Virus record (IMG/VR): IMGVR_UViG_3300036785_000326
Location: 1-38,486 of that record
Strand: one strand, 5' to 3'
Length of the DNA: 38,486 bases
From: a virus
The number at the start of each line of letters is the position of its first letter. The first letter of the stretch is position 1. The translations under genes were made by a program, and so were the position numbers. Shown here one piece after another: positions 29,605-37,496 of the stretch. The notes under the pieces are model-generated. The model searched no databases and was not told the origin of the DNA. It was given only the letters and a program-made list of their open reading frames with translations.

Positions 29605-32376
29605 ATGGCAGACGACACCCAGCAACAGCAGCCGCAGGCACCGCCCGACCTCAACGCGGCAATCCAGGCGCTGATCCAGCAGCAGATCGCGGCGGCGTCG
29701 GGGCAGGGCAATCAGGTGCAGTTGCCGTCGACGCAACCGCCGCCGTCGCAATACAGCAACGACCCATCGAAAGGTCCTGGCCTGCTGGCGCGCATCGGCT
29801 TAGCGCTTGGTGGCGGCTCGCTGCCTGGGGCGCCGGCGGAACTGCGAGCGCAGATGGGCGCCCAGGCGCTGATGAATTTCGGCACCGGGCTAATGAGCGC
29901 CGGCCGGTTTTCGACCCCCGGAGAGGTGCTGGCGGGCGGCTTCCGCGGGGCGCAGTCGGGGCTGCTGGGCAGTGAGGCGGCGCAGGCCGGGCAGCAGGAA
30001 TACGCGCTGAACGCGCAGACCAAGCTGGCCGAGCTCGGGATGGAGCAGCAGAAGAACCGCACCGCGGCGCTAACCGCGCTGGTGCCGCTGCTGCAGATGC
30101 AGGGGCGGCTCGGGCTGCCGCCGTTGTTCGGTCCCGGCTCTGCGGCAGGTGGTGGCGGCGGTGGCGGTGGCGGTGGCTACACTGGCGACACCTACGAAGG
30201 CGCGATCGGCAGCCACGAGGGCACCGGACAGAACCCGAACAGCAGCGCATTCGGCCCCGGCCAGTTCCTCGCCGGCACCTGGAACCAGTTTGCCGCCGCC
30301 AATCCTGATCTGTTCAAGGGCATGTCGCCCGATCAGATCCTGGCGGCGCGCGCCAATCCACAGTTGGCTAATCAGGCGATCACCTGGCTGGCGCAGAAGA
30401 ACGCGCAGACGTTGCAAGCCCAGGGCGTCAGGCCCACCGGCCAGTCGCTCGGGATCGCGCACTATCTTGGAGCCGGCGGCGCCGCAGCGGTGATTGGTGC
30501 GCCAGACTCGGACCCCGTCAGCAAATACGTGTCCGACGCCGCGGTGAAAGCGAACCCCGAGCTCGCGACGATGACGGTCGGGCAGATGAAGGCCCGCTAC
30601 GCCAACACGCCGAACCCCGGGTTTCTGACCGCTGCAGGGGGTGGTCCGCCCGCCAGCGGGCCACGGAGCGCGGTGGGGCCGTACAAGCCGCCAGGAGCCG
30701 CCACAGCGCCGGAGACGCCTCCAGGGGTGCAGATGGGAGGCCCGCCGCCAGCGCCGCCTGGCGCGGCCCCAGGAGCGCCGGAAGCGGGTGGCGGCATCGG
30801 CCTGGCGCTGAACCCGCCGACCGGACGCGATGCGGCGACTGTTGCCCCGCCGCCGGTGGTTCACCAGGCGCCAATCCCCGGCAAGCCCGGCGGCGACGCG
30901 GCATCGCGCCGCAGCGCTGCTGCCGACGCCATCGTTCAAGGCATGCAGACCGCGCAAGCCGAGCCGGCGCCTCCCGGCACGGCGCTCGCGGCCGGTCCAG
31001 CGGCGGGCACGCCACCCGCTGCCCAGGCTGCTCCGGTGCCAGAACCTGGATGGGGCGCCCAGGTGGGCAGTTACGACACGGGCGCCCCTGTTGGTCCGGT
31101 CAGGCCGCCCGCTGCCGCCACGGCTCAACCGCCAGCCACGCAGCCACCGTCGTCGGTGGCACAGCCACCACCGGCACAACCGCCAGCGCCTGTGCCTGCG
31201 CCGGCCTCACGGGCGCACGACTACAGCGTGGCGGACACCGAGCTGAACCCCGAGGAATATCAGGACCGGCATTTCGTGCCGCTGACCGCCGACCAAGTGA
31301 AGACCTACGCGCCAGGACCGGCCGGAGACTTAGCGGCCTCCGCAGCCGACCAAGTGCAGCGTGAGCGCGACAATCTCCGTGTCCAGCAGACACAGCTTGA
31401 GCGGATGAACCGCGGCGCCATCCCCGCAGACGCGGCGGCCGTGGCCCGTCAGGACGGCCAGGTGACGGATGCGCAGAAGGCGCTGGACGCGGCCGAGAAT
31501 AGCTACAACGACCAGGTGCAGAAGCTGGCCCAATCGGGTGCCAGCAACCTGCTCAACCGGGATAACGCAGAGCGAGCACGTGTGTCGGCCGACTACAAAG
31601 CGTCGGTCGTCGATCCGCGCAACGCGGCAGCACTGGCGACGCAGCAAGGGAAACAGGCCATTCAGCTGGAGCAGGCCAAAGGCCAGACTGCGTCCGAGCA
31701 GAAGGTGCTGGATACCCTGAACGAAACCCAGACGGCAGCGCAACAAGCTATCGACCAGACCAACCTGGCGCGGTCTTTGTCACGGGCGTCCGGCGATCCA
31801 GGCTTCTGGCAAATGATGCAGTCGTCACATCCCGAGACGATCAAGTGGCTGGCTAATGCCGGCCAATTGCCGCAGGAAGTGGTGCAGCAACTCGGCACCG
31901 CCAACGCCGCTGATGCGGCATTCAACAAGCTCATTACCATGGCTCGGTTCGGCACCGGCTTCTCTCGCCCGACCAATCTGGATGTCCAGATCCTGACATC
32001 CCAGGCACCGCAGGGCACCGACCCGCAGGCGTGGCGAGAGGCCAAGCTCGCATACATGCAGACCTTCATGGAGCGGGAGAACAATTACGTAAACAAGGTT
32101 TACTCCTACCACTCGCAGCCCGGCGTTTCGTTGCATCAGGCTCAAGTGAGCGCGCGCAACGACATGCAGGACATCGTGCCGCAGATGGACGCCAAGACGG
32201 CGGCCGATCCGGCGGCGCGCACGCAGTGGGCGGCCACCTATGTGCCCGCGAATACGTTCTTCCGGGCGCCTGACGGCAGGCTGCTGATCTATCCCGGCGC
32301 GGGAGCCGCTCAGCAGCAACAGCCGCAACAGCCGCGCCAACCGCCAGGACCGACTGTTGGCTATGGGAACCAGTGA
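29605..32376 (+). CDS. Ejection protein with lytic transglycosylase domain
   Basis: 923 residues. N-terminal Gln/Ala region and GLLARIGLALGGGSLPG, then a Gly-rich linker (about 180-190). Residues about 196-330 are an SLT/lysozyme-like domain: YEGAIGSHEGTGQNP with catalytic Glu at 205, SSAFGPGQFLAGTWNQFAA and SLGIAHYLGAGGAAAV. A Pro/Ala-rich stretch (about 345-545) follows, then a long charged coiled coil (about 560-720) and a C-terminal folded part. It would locally cut peptidoglycan during genome entry. Confidence 0.75.
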   Translation: MADDTQQQQPQAPPDLNAAIQALIQQQIAAASGQGNQVQLPSTQPPPSQYSNDPSKGPGLLARIGLALGGGSLPGAPAELRAQMGAQALMNFGTGLMSAGRFSTPGEVLAGGFRGAQSGLLGSEAAQAGQQEYALNAQTKLAELGMEQQKNRTAALTALVPLLQMQGRLGLPPLFGPGSAAGGGGGGGGGGYTGDTYEGAIGSHEGTGQNPNSSAFGPGQFLAGTWNQFAAANPDLFKGMSPDQILAARANPQLANQAITWLAQKNAQTLQAQGVRPTGQSLGIAHYLGAGGAAAVIGAPDSDPVSKYVSDAAVKANPELATMTVGQMKARYANTPNPGFLTAAGGGPPASGPRSAVGPYKPPGAATAPETPPGVQMGGPPPAPPGAAPGAPEAGGGIGLALNPPTGRDAATVAPPPVVHQAPIPGKPGGDAASRRSAAADAIVQGMQTAQAEPAPPGTALAAGPAAGTPPAAQAAPVPEPGWGAQVGSYDTGAPVGPVRPPAAATAQPPATQPPSSVAQPPPAQPPAPVPAPASRAHDYSVADTELNPEEYQDRHFVPLTADQVKTYAPGPAGDLAASAADQVQRERDNLRVQQTQLERMNRGAIPADAAAVARQDGQVTDAQKALDAAENSYNDQVQKLAQSGASNLLNRDNAERARVSADYKASVVDPRNAAALATQQGKQAIQLEQAKGQTASEQKVLDTLNETQTAAQQAIDQTNLARSLSRASGDPGFWQMMQSSHPETIKWLANAGQLPQEVVQQLGTANAADAAFNKLITMARFGTGFSRPTNLDVQILTSQAPQGTDPQAWREAKLAYMQTFMERENNYVNKVYSYHSQPGVSLHQAQVSARNDMQDIVPQMDAKTAADPAARTQWAATYVPANTFFRAPDGRLLIYPGAGAAQQQQPQQPRQPPGPTVGYGNQ

Positions 32377-34052
32377 TGGCAGACGGCGTCCTTCCTGACC
32401 CGCTCGCTGGCTGGACGCCATCTCCCGTCGCCGCGCAGCCGACCCTCCCCGATCCCCTGGCGCCGCCGCCAGCGAAGGGTATCCTGGACACCAGTTATAA
32501 ACAGGTGCCGAGTACGGCGAACTCCGGCGGTGGCATCGAATGGGCGCCCGAGGTGCAGCGCATCATCGCCGCGGGGCGTGAGGCGTACGAAAATTCCCCG
32601 CCAGTACTGACCTATGACGCGAGAGAGGCCCTCAAGGGGCCGGGGCGTCCGGCTGATGCGGTGGGACCGTTCATCGCCGATCTGCTCAGCACCGGCCGCG
32701 CCGATCTGTCGGCGCTTGGCGCCGGGGCGTGGCAGGCCGCCCATGAGTTGATGGAGGGAACACACGTACCCGCCAACCTGCAGCGCGATCTTCCATTTCT
32801 GGCTGCTGCTACTGCAGCCGCACCGGTCACGACAGGCGGGATAATGCCAGAGGCGCCGGTGGGGCCGATCGCGGCGCTCGATTCCAGTCGCTACACCCCG
32901 CCACTCGAGCCTGCGGGTCCGCTCTCGCCGCAGATGACGCCGTCGCCATCGTTGACCAAGGTTTATCTTGACGAGCAGGCCCAGCGACGCGCCACGGCGC
33001 CGTATGATCCAGTTAGCCAGGCAACGATTGATTTCTTGCAGAAGCAAAAGGGCATCCAGCCCATCGACATCCCATCCCCGCCGTCGCCGTCCGCCCTGAC
33101 GCCTGGGCCGACGCCGGCGCCCCCACCACCCGGCGGCTTGCTCAATGTATCGGTGCGACCGCAACAGCCGGTCGGCGGAGGTGGGCTGCTTGGGCAGCCA
33201 ATGTCGGCCGATGAGATGCTGGCACAGTCGCAAGCCCATTTCGCGCCCGTTGACGCGCAGATCAGGCAGGGCGCCACGATCCCCGCAGATGCGGCCGACG
33301 CCGTGCGCCAGCCGCTGATAGATCAGATCCCAACAGACCCGCAAAAGGGGGTCGCGGTTGGCGACACCCCACTGACGAAACTCGGCACTGATTATCAGGG
33401 ATACCAAGGTCAGCCGATGAGTTATGACGCTGCGGTGGCGCTGGATAGGCGGTTGACCTCAGAGAAGCAGGCTGCGGCAGCACAGAAAGGCGGCGCCGAC
33501 CTCGCGCGCCAGATTGGCAATGTGCAGGACAGTGTTCGCGATGCGATGGACAACATTCCCGATCCAGACGATGGGGATGCTTCGGCGCTGGCGCAGGCCA
33601 AGCTGGGCCGGCAGTCTTATCTGCAATATCGCAAGCAGAGCCAGTTAGAAGATATCGACTACAACGCCAGCCTGTTGCCGGAAGACAAGCAGGACGCCTC
33701 CCGGCGCGGCCAGATTACCTCGATGCTGAGAAACGACAACAAGATGCGCGGCTGGTTCCCCGACGAGACGGCCGCGCTGGAGAATCAGTTGAAGGCTGGC
33801 AATATCGGCCCGCTGAAGAGTTGGGGCTTGTCTACGATCAAGCCGGTTTCGCAGGCGCTCGGCGGCACCATTGGGGGAAGTGTTGGTGGCCCGGTTGGGG
33901 CAATCATCGGCGGAAATGTCGGCGGGGAACTTGGTGCCGGGTGGTCATCCAGCCTGAGACGCCGCATGAGCGGCCTTGACCTCGGTCCAGTGTCGCAGCA
34001 GTTGAGCGCCAACATGCCGCCGCCGCCTGCGGGTTGGCAACCGTCGCCTTAG
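32376..34052 (+). CDS. Large virion/ejection protein, unknown domain
   Basis: 558 residues, started at the TGATGG junction (32376). Begins with Pro/Asp-rich repeats (VLPDPLAGWTPSP, TLPDPLAPPP). A helical middle contains DLLSTGRADLSALGAGAWQA, then a Pro-rich linker, a charged helical block (RLTSEKQAAAAQKGGADLAR) and a Gly-rich membrane-like segment (GGTIGGSVGGPVGAIIGGNV) near the C-terminus. The Gly-zipper-like end could insert into membranes during ejection. No known family. Its stop overlaps the convergent minus-strand gene at 34049. Confidence 0.6.
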   Translation: MADGVLPDPLAGWTPSPVAAQPTLPDPLAPPPAKGILDTSYKQVPSTANSGGGIEWAPEVQRIIAAGREAYENSPPVLTYDAREALKGPGRPADAVGPFIADLLSTGRADLSALGAGAWQAAHELMEGTHVPANLQRDLPFLAAATAAAPVTTGGIMPEAPVGPIAALDSSRYTPPLEPAGPLSPQMTPSPSLTKVYLDEQAQRRATAPYDPVSQATIDFLQKQKGIQPIDIPSPPSPSALTPGPTPAPPPPGGLLNVSVRPQQPVGGGGLLGQPMSADEMLAQSQAHFAPVDAQIRQGATIPADAADAVRQPLIDQIPTDPQKGVAVGDTPLTKLGTDYQGYQGQPMSYDAAVALDRRLTSEKQAAAAQKGGADLARQIGNVQDSVRDAMDNIPDPDDGDASALAQAKLGRQSYLQYRKQSQLEDIDYNASLLPEDKQDASRRGQITSMLRNDNKMRGWFPDETAALENQLKAGNIGPLKSWGLSTIKPVSQALGGTIGGSVGGPVGAIIGGNVGGELGAGWSSSLRRRMSGLDLGPVSQQLSANMPPPPAGWQPSP

Positions 34053-34378
34053 CGGACCAGGTAGCCGGCCCCGAATAGGACGCAAAAGGCCAGCAGCACG
34101 TATCCATAGACGGCTATTGTGCTGCCTATTCCACGCCAGTCGGTCGCGCTGACCGGAGGGACAGCCCACGGCTCGGGCGGCGGCGGCGGCCCGGACGGCG
34201 GCGGATCTGGTAGCGGCGGCTCTGGCTGGATTGCCAGCAGTTCAGTCCATGTCAGCCGGTGTCTGCGCCTGAACGCCTCGGCCTGCAGCGCAGCGGCAGC
34301 GCGCTCGCCGGCGTGGTCGGAGCCGAGCATGCCAAGGATCGCCGCCAGGCGCTTTCGCTCGGTCGCGCTTAGGGTCAC
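34049..34378 (-). CDS. Tail-anchored membrane protein
   Basis: 109 residues from a GTG at 34378 in a GTGA overlap. Residues 1-50 (LSATERKRLAAILGMLGSDH, RRRHRLTWTELLAI) are a helical domain seen in alphaproteobacterial and phage proteins. A Pro-rich linker and one C-terminal transmembrane helix (about 85-107) follow. Opposite strand to the surrounding late genes, so expressed separately. It might act in lysis, membrane protection or exclusion. Confidence 0.65.
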   Translation of the reverse strand: MTLSATERKRLAAILGMLGSDHAGERAAAALQAEAFRRRHRLTWTELLAIQPEPPLPDPPPSGPPPPPEPWAVPPVSATDWRGIGSTIAVYGYVLLAFCVLFGAGYLVR

Positions 34379-34419
34379 AGCAGCGCCACGCCAGCAGCGA
34401 GGCCGATCAGAATGTGCAT
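34375..34419 (-). CDS. 14-residue hydrophobic peptide
   Basis: A frame of 14 codons, MHILIGLAAGVALL, whose TGA overlaps the next GTG as GTGA, with AAGGA upstream. It is extremely short and may be only a coupling leader for the downstream gene, but the spacing is the same as for all other genes of this strand. Low certainty that a stable product exists. Confidence 0.3.
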   Translation of the reverse strand: MHILIGLAAGVALL

Positions 34420-34429
34420 CGGGGTGTCC

Positions 34430-34642
34430 TTACCGGAACGCCTGGATGAGCTCAGGCAGTCGGGCCACGATCACCGCGAATGCAGCGATCAACGCGGCCA
34501 GAATTAGCAGCCAGCCTTCTCTGCCGAACTTGCCGGTTTCGGCCCGCAGCTTGTGGATGTCCGCCAGGTCGCGGTCGATGCGGGCGATCTGCTCACGGAT
34601 GTTTAGCCGGTCGCGGTAATCGTCGGGGATGCCGCCGCTCAT
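34430..34642 (-). CDS. Coiled-coil membrane protein, XhlA-like
   Basis: 70 residues from the ATG at 34642 (the longer frame is a shadow). Residues 8-36 (YRDRLNIREQIARIDRDLAD) form a charged helix with heptad spacing, then a single transmembrane helix (about 42-63) and a short tail. This matches XhlA-type haemolysin/holin accessory proteins, which act with a holin to permeabilise the membrane. The ATGA overlap with the upstream regulator implies co-expression. Alternatively an exclusion protein. Confidence 0.6.
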   Translation of the reverse strand: MSGGIPDDYRDRLNIREQIARIDRDLADIHKLRAETGKFGREGWLLILAALIAAFAVIVARLPELIQAFR

Positions 34643-34815
34643 GCTTGCTTCCCCTTCGGCTCGCGGCGCTTCAGCCAGTCGGTGATGATCTTGCGGGCCA
34701 GATTGGCCGTCGATCTGCCGTCTGCCTTGGCGGCGCGTTCCAGCGCTTCTCTGACCTCTGTCTCCAGCCGGAGACTGTAGACCTGCATGTCCGACGCTGC
34801 GTCTGTGTTGCTCAT
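34639..34815 (-). CDS. Ribbon-helix-helix regulator
   Basis: 58 residues from the ATG at 34815. Residues 10-52 show the Arc/MetJ-type pattern: strand MQVYSLRLETE, helix VREALERAAKADG, helix STANLARKIITDWL. It heads the three- to four-gene minus operon and faces a short divergent region carrying two copies of CAGTATGCAC (34859-34868 and 34881-34890), a likely operator. Probably controls its own operon and possibly the divergent gene. Confidence 0.7.
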   Translation of the reverse strand: MSNTDAASDMQVYSLRLETEVREALERAAKADGRSTANLARKIITDWLKRREPKGKQA

Positions 34816-34908
34816 GCCTGCAAACGTAATACGACGCACGACCGGAGTAAACCGCAATCAGTATGCACCCGCTGCGGTCGCAGTATGCACAACGTGCAGG
34901 AGGCTCCA
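34816..34908. promoter_or_regulatory. Divergent control region with direct repeats
   Basis: Contains CAGTATGCAC at 34859-34868 and 34881-34890, 22 bases apart (two helical turns), suited to an RHH regulator. On the minus strand, TTGCGG followed by a TATTAC box about 20 bases later is a weak promoter candidate for the regulator operon. On the plus strand, AGGAGG (34898-34903) five bases before TTG at 34909 is the ribosome site of the next gene. Confidence 0.5.
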
Positions 34909-36636
34909 TTGCCGACATCCGTACCCACGAGCCGCGAGTTCCTGGCGCTGGAGCGGCGCGTCGCCGCACTGGAGGCTGGACCGCCAGGCACGCCCGAGCA
35001 TCCCATCGTCATCCCGCCATGGGAGCCACCAGACATCGACCCGCCAGACCCACCAGCCGCCGGGCAACTGCGCGCCACGGTGCTGCTGGAGGGCCAGTCG
35101 TTCGAGTTCAACGAGGCCGCCGCCTCCACCATCGGCGACTACCACGACCCGGCCGGGCGCTTCACCATGACGTGCCACCGGCTGATGCTGGACGGCTGCG
35201 ACATCCGGGTGGACTTCCGCCGCATCGAGGGCTGGTCCTGCATCGTGTTCGAGCGCTCGGACGGCCTCATTGCCACGGCGCCGGTCAACCTGCCGGCCCA
35301 TGTCGTGGTGATCGTCGATGACGCCGGCGGCAGCCACAGCATCGAACTGCCGGCGCACTACTGGGCGGCGCGCTGGCGCTGGCAGTCAGGGCCGTGGCCG
35401 ATCCCGCTCGCCAGCGTCGATGACCTGGAGGAAGCCAACCTGCTGCCGCGCCTCGACCCCGCGGTGAACCGGGGCACTGCCCGGCCGCTGGGCGTCCCCA
35501 GCTACACCCCGATGAGCACCGCCGGGCTCACCGGCGAGATGCCGGCAACGGGCGGGCGCGCCGATATCGGCATCGTCACCGACTGGCAGGGCGAATATCT
35601 CTGCACCCGCTCGGCCGAAATGCTGGCCGGCATCATCGCCCAGGGCGAAGGCGGCGCGACCTTTCCGTGGTTCTTCCACGATCCGGCGAAGGGTCGGCAG
35701 ATGGACCTGATGAACGACTGGAAATACAAGACCTGCTACTGGAACAATCAGCCGGACAATTACATCAATCGCGCCGCCGTGCCCGGTATCACCATCGACG
35801 TGTCGCACATGCCGGCCTGCGCCTACCTCCCGTTCGTGCTGACCGGCGACCCCTACTTCCTGGAGACCCAGCAGGCGATGGCGAATTACGCCTTCCTCGA
35901 CACGCCGCGCAGCTGGGAGTGGGTCTACCAGATGCCTGGCACCGGGCAGACCAGGGCGATGGCGTGGGACCTGCGCACCATCATGCAGGCCGCCGCGGTG
36001 ACGCCCGACGAAGTTCCCAGCTGGCTGCTGGGGAAGTCGGTGATGCGCCAGATGCTGGCGCAGTGCGTCAAGGGCCTCGACGCCATCATGCACGACGGCA
36101 ACGCCCATCGCGCCGGGCTGCACAGCATCGACTGGGGGCTACCGTCCGACCCGGATCCGCCGGGCTGCTGGTCACGCCCCTGGCAAACGTCGTTCTTCGC
36201 CCAGGCTGCCGGGTGGGGCGCCATGCTGCACCCCGAGCTGCGCGCGGTCGCTGGCTACATCGCCCACAACATGATTGCACGGGCCGATGGCAAGGACTGG
36301 GATGCGTCGTTCCCGGCGCCTTATTCGCTGATGCTGCGCTCGTCGCAGGCGGATGGCGCCTGGTATGGCGACTGGGATGAGTGCTGGGCCGCCACCGCGC
36401 CGTCGCTGGGCGTGTCGCCAACTGCGCCATTCACAAACCAGATGACGACCTTCCCCGATTACCACGGCGGCTTCTACGCCGGGCTGTGCGCGCTGGCACA
36501 CGCCAGGGCGGCCGGGGTGGAGGAAATCCCCGGCGAGGTGTTCGCCGTGTTGGAGCGCTATGCCGGGCAGATGACGGCGCTGCTGGATCAGGGCGGCGAC
36601 AAGTTCCTGACTTGGAACAACAGCTATTCCCGATGA
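34909..36636 (+). CDS. Putative tailspike or glycan-active virion protein
   Basis: 575 residues from a TTG with a perfect AGGAGG five bases upstream; an in-frame ATG at 34885 is the alternative. Residues 8-24 are a short coiled coil (SREFLALERRVAALEAG), then a Pro-rich arm and a beta domain (about 55-150). Residues about 200-575 consist of helical hairpins with aromatic clusters (MPACAYLPFVLTGDPYFLET, WEWVYQMPGTGQTRAMAWDL, FPDYHGGFYAGLCALAHARA), recalling alpha/alpha-toroid lyases or epimerases. It could depolymerise host exopolysaccharide. Fold guess only. Lies just ahead of the lysis genes. Confidence 0.5.
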   Translation: MPTSVPTSREFLALERRVAALEAGPPGTPEHPIVIPPWEPPDIDPPDPPAAGQLRATVLLEGQSFEFNEAAASTIGDYHDPAGRFTMTCHRLMLDGCDIRVDFRRIEGWSCIVFERSDGLIATAPVNLPAHVVVIVDDAGGSHSIELPAHYWAARWRWQSGPWPIPLASVDDLEEANLLPRLDPAVNRGTARPLGVPSYTPMSTAGLTGEMPATGGRADIGIVTDWQGEYLCTRSAEMLAGIIAQGEGGATFPWFFHDPAKGRQMDLMNDWKYKTCYWNNQPDNYINRAAVPGITIDVSHMPACAYLPFVLTGDPYFLETQQAMANYAFLDTPRSWEWVYQMPGTGQTRAMAWDLRTIMQAAAVTPDEVPSWLLGKSVMRQMLAQCVKGLDAIMHDGNAHRAGLHSIDWGLPSDPDPPGCWSRPWQTSFFAQAAGWGAMLHPELRAVAGYIAHNMIARADGKDWDASFPAPYSLMLRSSQADGAWYGDWDECWAATAPSLGVSPTAPFTNQMTTFPDYHGGFYAGLCALAHARAAGVEEIPGEVFAVLERYAGQMTALLDQGGDKFLTWNNSYSR

Positions 36637-37001
36637 GCCACATCGCGGAGCGCCATGAGCACCATCTCGGCAAGGTGGTCGGCAACGGTCACTGCGTAGC
36701 CTTTGTGCGGGAAGTGACTGGCCTGCCGCAGACCAGTGAGTGGCGGCGCGGGGAACGGGTGCGTGGATCTGCCGCCGCGCGAGGCACCGCCATCGCGACG
36801 TTCGATCCCGATGGCCGCTATGGCAACCACATGGACGGGCGAAGCCATGCCGCCATCCTGCTCGCGGTGAACGAGGATGGCCTGCTGGTGGTCGACCAGT
36901 GGGTCGGCCGCACGGTGCGTGACCGCGTGCTGCCGTTCCGCGGCGGTCGGGGTGATGCGGCGAACGACGGCGACGCCTTCAGTGTCGTTGAAACCGCGTG
37001 A
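36633..37001 (+). CDS. BPSL0067-family protein, endolysin candidate
   Basis: 122 residues from the ATGA overlap at 36633. VVGNGHCVAFVREVTGLPQT (C21), TSEWRRGERVRG, RGTAIATFDPDGRYGNHMDG, RSHAAILL (H72) and LLVVDQWVG (D88) match BPSL0067-type proteins, which have a Cys-His arrangement like NlpC/P60 or CHAP amidases. It is followed directly by a holin-like gene, so it is the best endolysin candidate in the genome. There is no export signal, consistent with holin dependence. Confidence 0.7.
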   Translation: MSHIAERHEHHLGKVVGNGHCVAFVREVTGLPQTSEWRRGERVRGSAAARGTAIATFDPDGRYGNHMDGRSHAAILLAVNEDGLLVVDQWVGRTVRDRVLPFRGGRGDAANDGDAFSVVETA

Positions 37002-37249
37002 GACTGCCGCGCGATGTGGACATTCGCAGCCTCGCGGCGATCCTGTTCGCCTTTGTCGTCATCATGGTGTTCGGCGGTATTGCCGTAGTTGGCGTCGTGT
37101 GCCGGATCGGCGGGGATGCCACGCTCTGTCTCGGCAACAACCCGGAGGTGCTGAGTACCTTCAAGAGCCTGATTGAGAACATCGTGGCGATCCTGCTGGC
37201 GCTGATGGCCGGCACCGCCGGGCGGTCGCCACCGCCGCCGCCTGGCTGA
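36998..37249 (+). CDS. Holin-like two-span membrane protein
   Basis: 83 residues from a GTG in a GTGA overlap. Two hydrophobic segments (about 10-35, SLAAILFAFVVIMVFGGIAV, and 57-73) separated by a polar loop with two cysteines (residues 35 and 44). Short Pro-rich tail. Size, topology and coupling to the endolysin candidate suggest a class II holin. Confidence 0.65.
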   Translation: MRLPRDVDIRSLAAILFAFVVIMVFGGIAVVGVVCRIGGDATLCLGNNPEVLSTFKSLIENIVAILLALMAGTAGRSPPPPPG

Positions 37250-37266
37250 CAGCACCTCGGGCTGCA

Positions 37267-37398
37267 TCAGCGCTCGCACACGGCGCGCCAGTCGTTCTGG
37301 CAGTCGCCATAGACCGGCGCCGCTATCGTGTTGACCACGAGCACCAACAGGATCGCCAGCAGGGTGATTGCCCAAACCATCAGTTCGCTGCTTTTCAT
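37267..37398 (-). CDS. Small membrane or secreted peptide
   Basis: 43 residues. MKSSELMVWAITLLAILLVL is an N-terminal hydrophobic helix or signal anchor, then a short exported tail with two cysteines (APVYGDCQNDWRAVCER). No strong ribosome site. Located between the holin-like gene (convergent) and the hairpin at 37438-37475, downstream of the PEP-CTERM gene on the same strand. Could be an Rz1/spanin-like or exclusion peptide. Function unknown. Confidence 0.45.
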   Translation of the reverse strand: MKSSELMVWAITLLAILLVLVVNTIAAPVYGDCQNDWRAVCER

Positions 37399-37437
37399 CA
37401 GATATCGATCCAGGGCAAACAGACGGCGATATAGAGT

Positions 37438-37475
37438 GACGCCACGGGGGCGGCAATCGGAATCCCCGTGGCGTC
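37438..37475. terminator. Strong inverted repeat, probable terminator
   Basis: GACGCCACGGGG (37438-37449) and CCCCGTGGCGTC (37464-37475) form a perfect 12-bp stem with a 14-base loop. No long T-run follows on either strand, so termination may be partial or need another factor. It lies just beyond the PEP-CTERM stop and beyond the late genes, isolating the two convergent units. Confidence 0.6.
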
Positions 37476-37496
37476 CTGACCGCAGGCGGTGGTGCG

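Noticed and set aside
34480-34908. Extended N-terminus of the 575-residue protein (718 codons)
   Set aside because: It overlaps three well-supported minus-strand genes; the AGGAGG before TTG 34909 defines the start better.
36818-37456. 212-codon minus-strand frame opposite the lysis genes
   Set aside because: Shadow of the endolysin and holin frames with no domain; the real minus-strand gene there is the 43-residue frame at 37267-37398.
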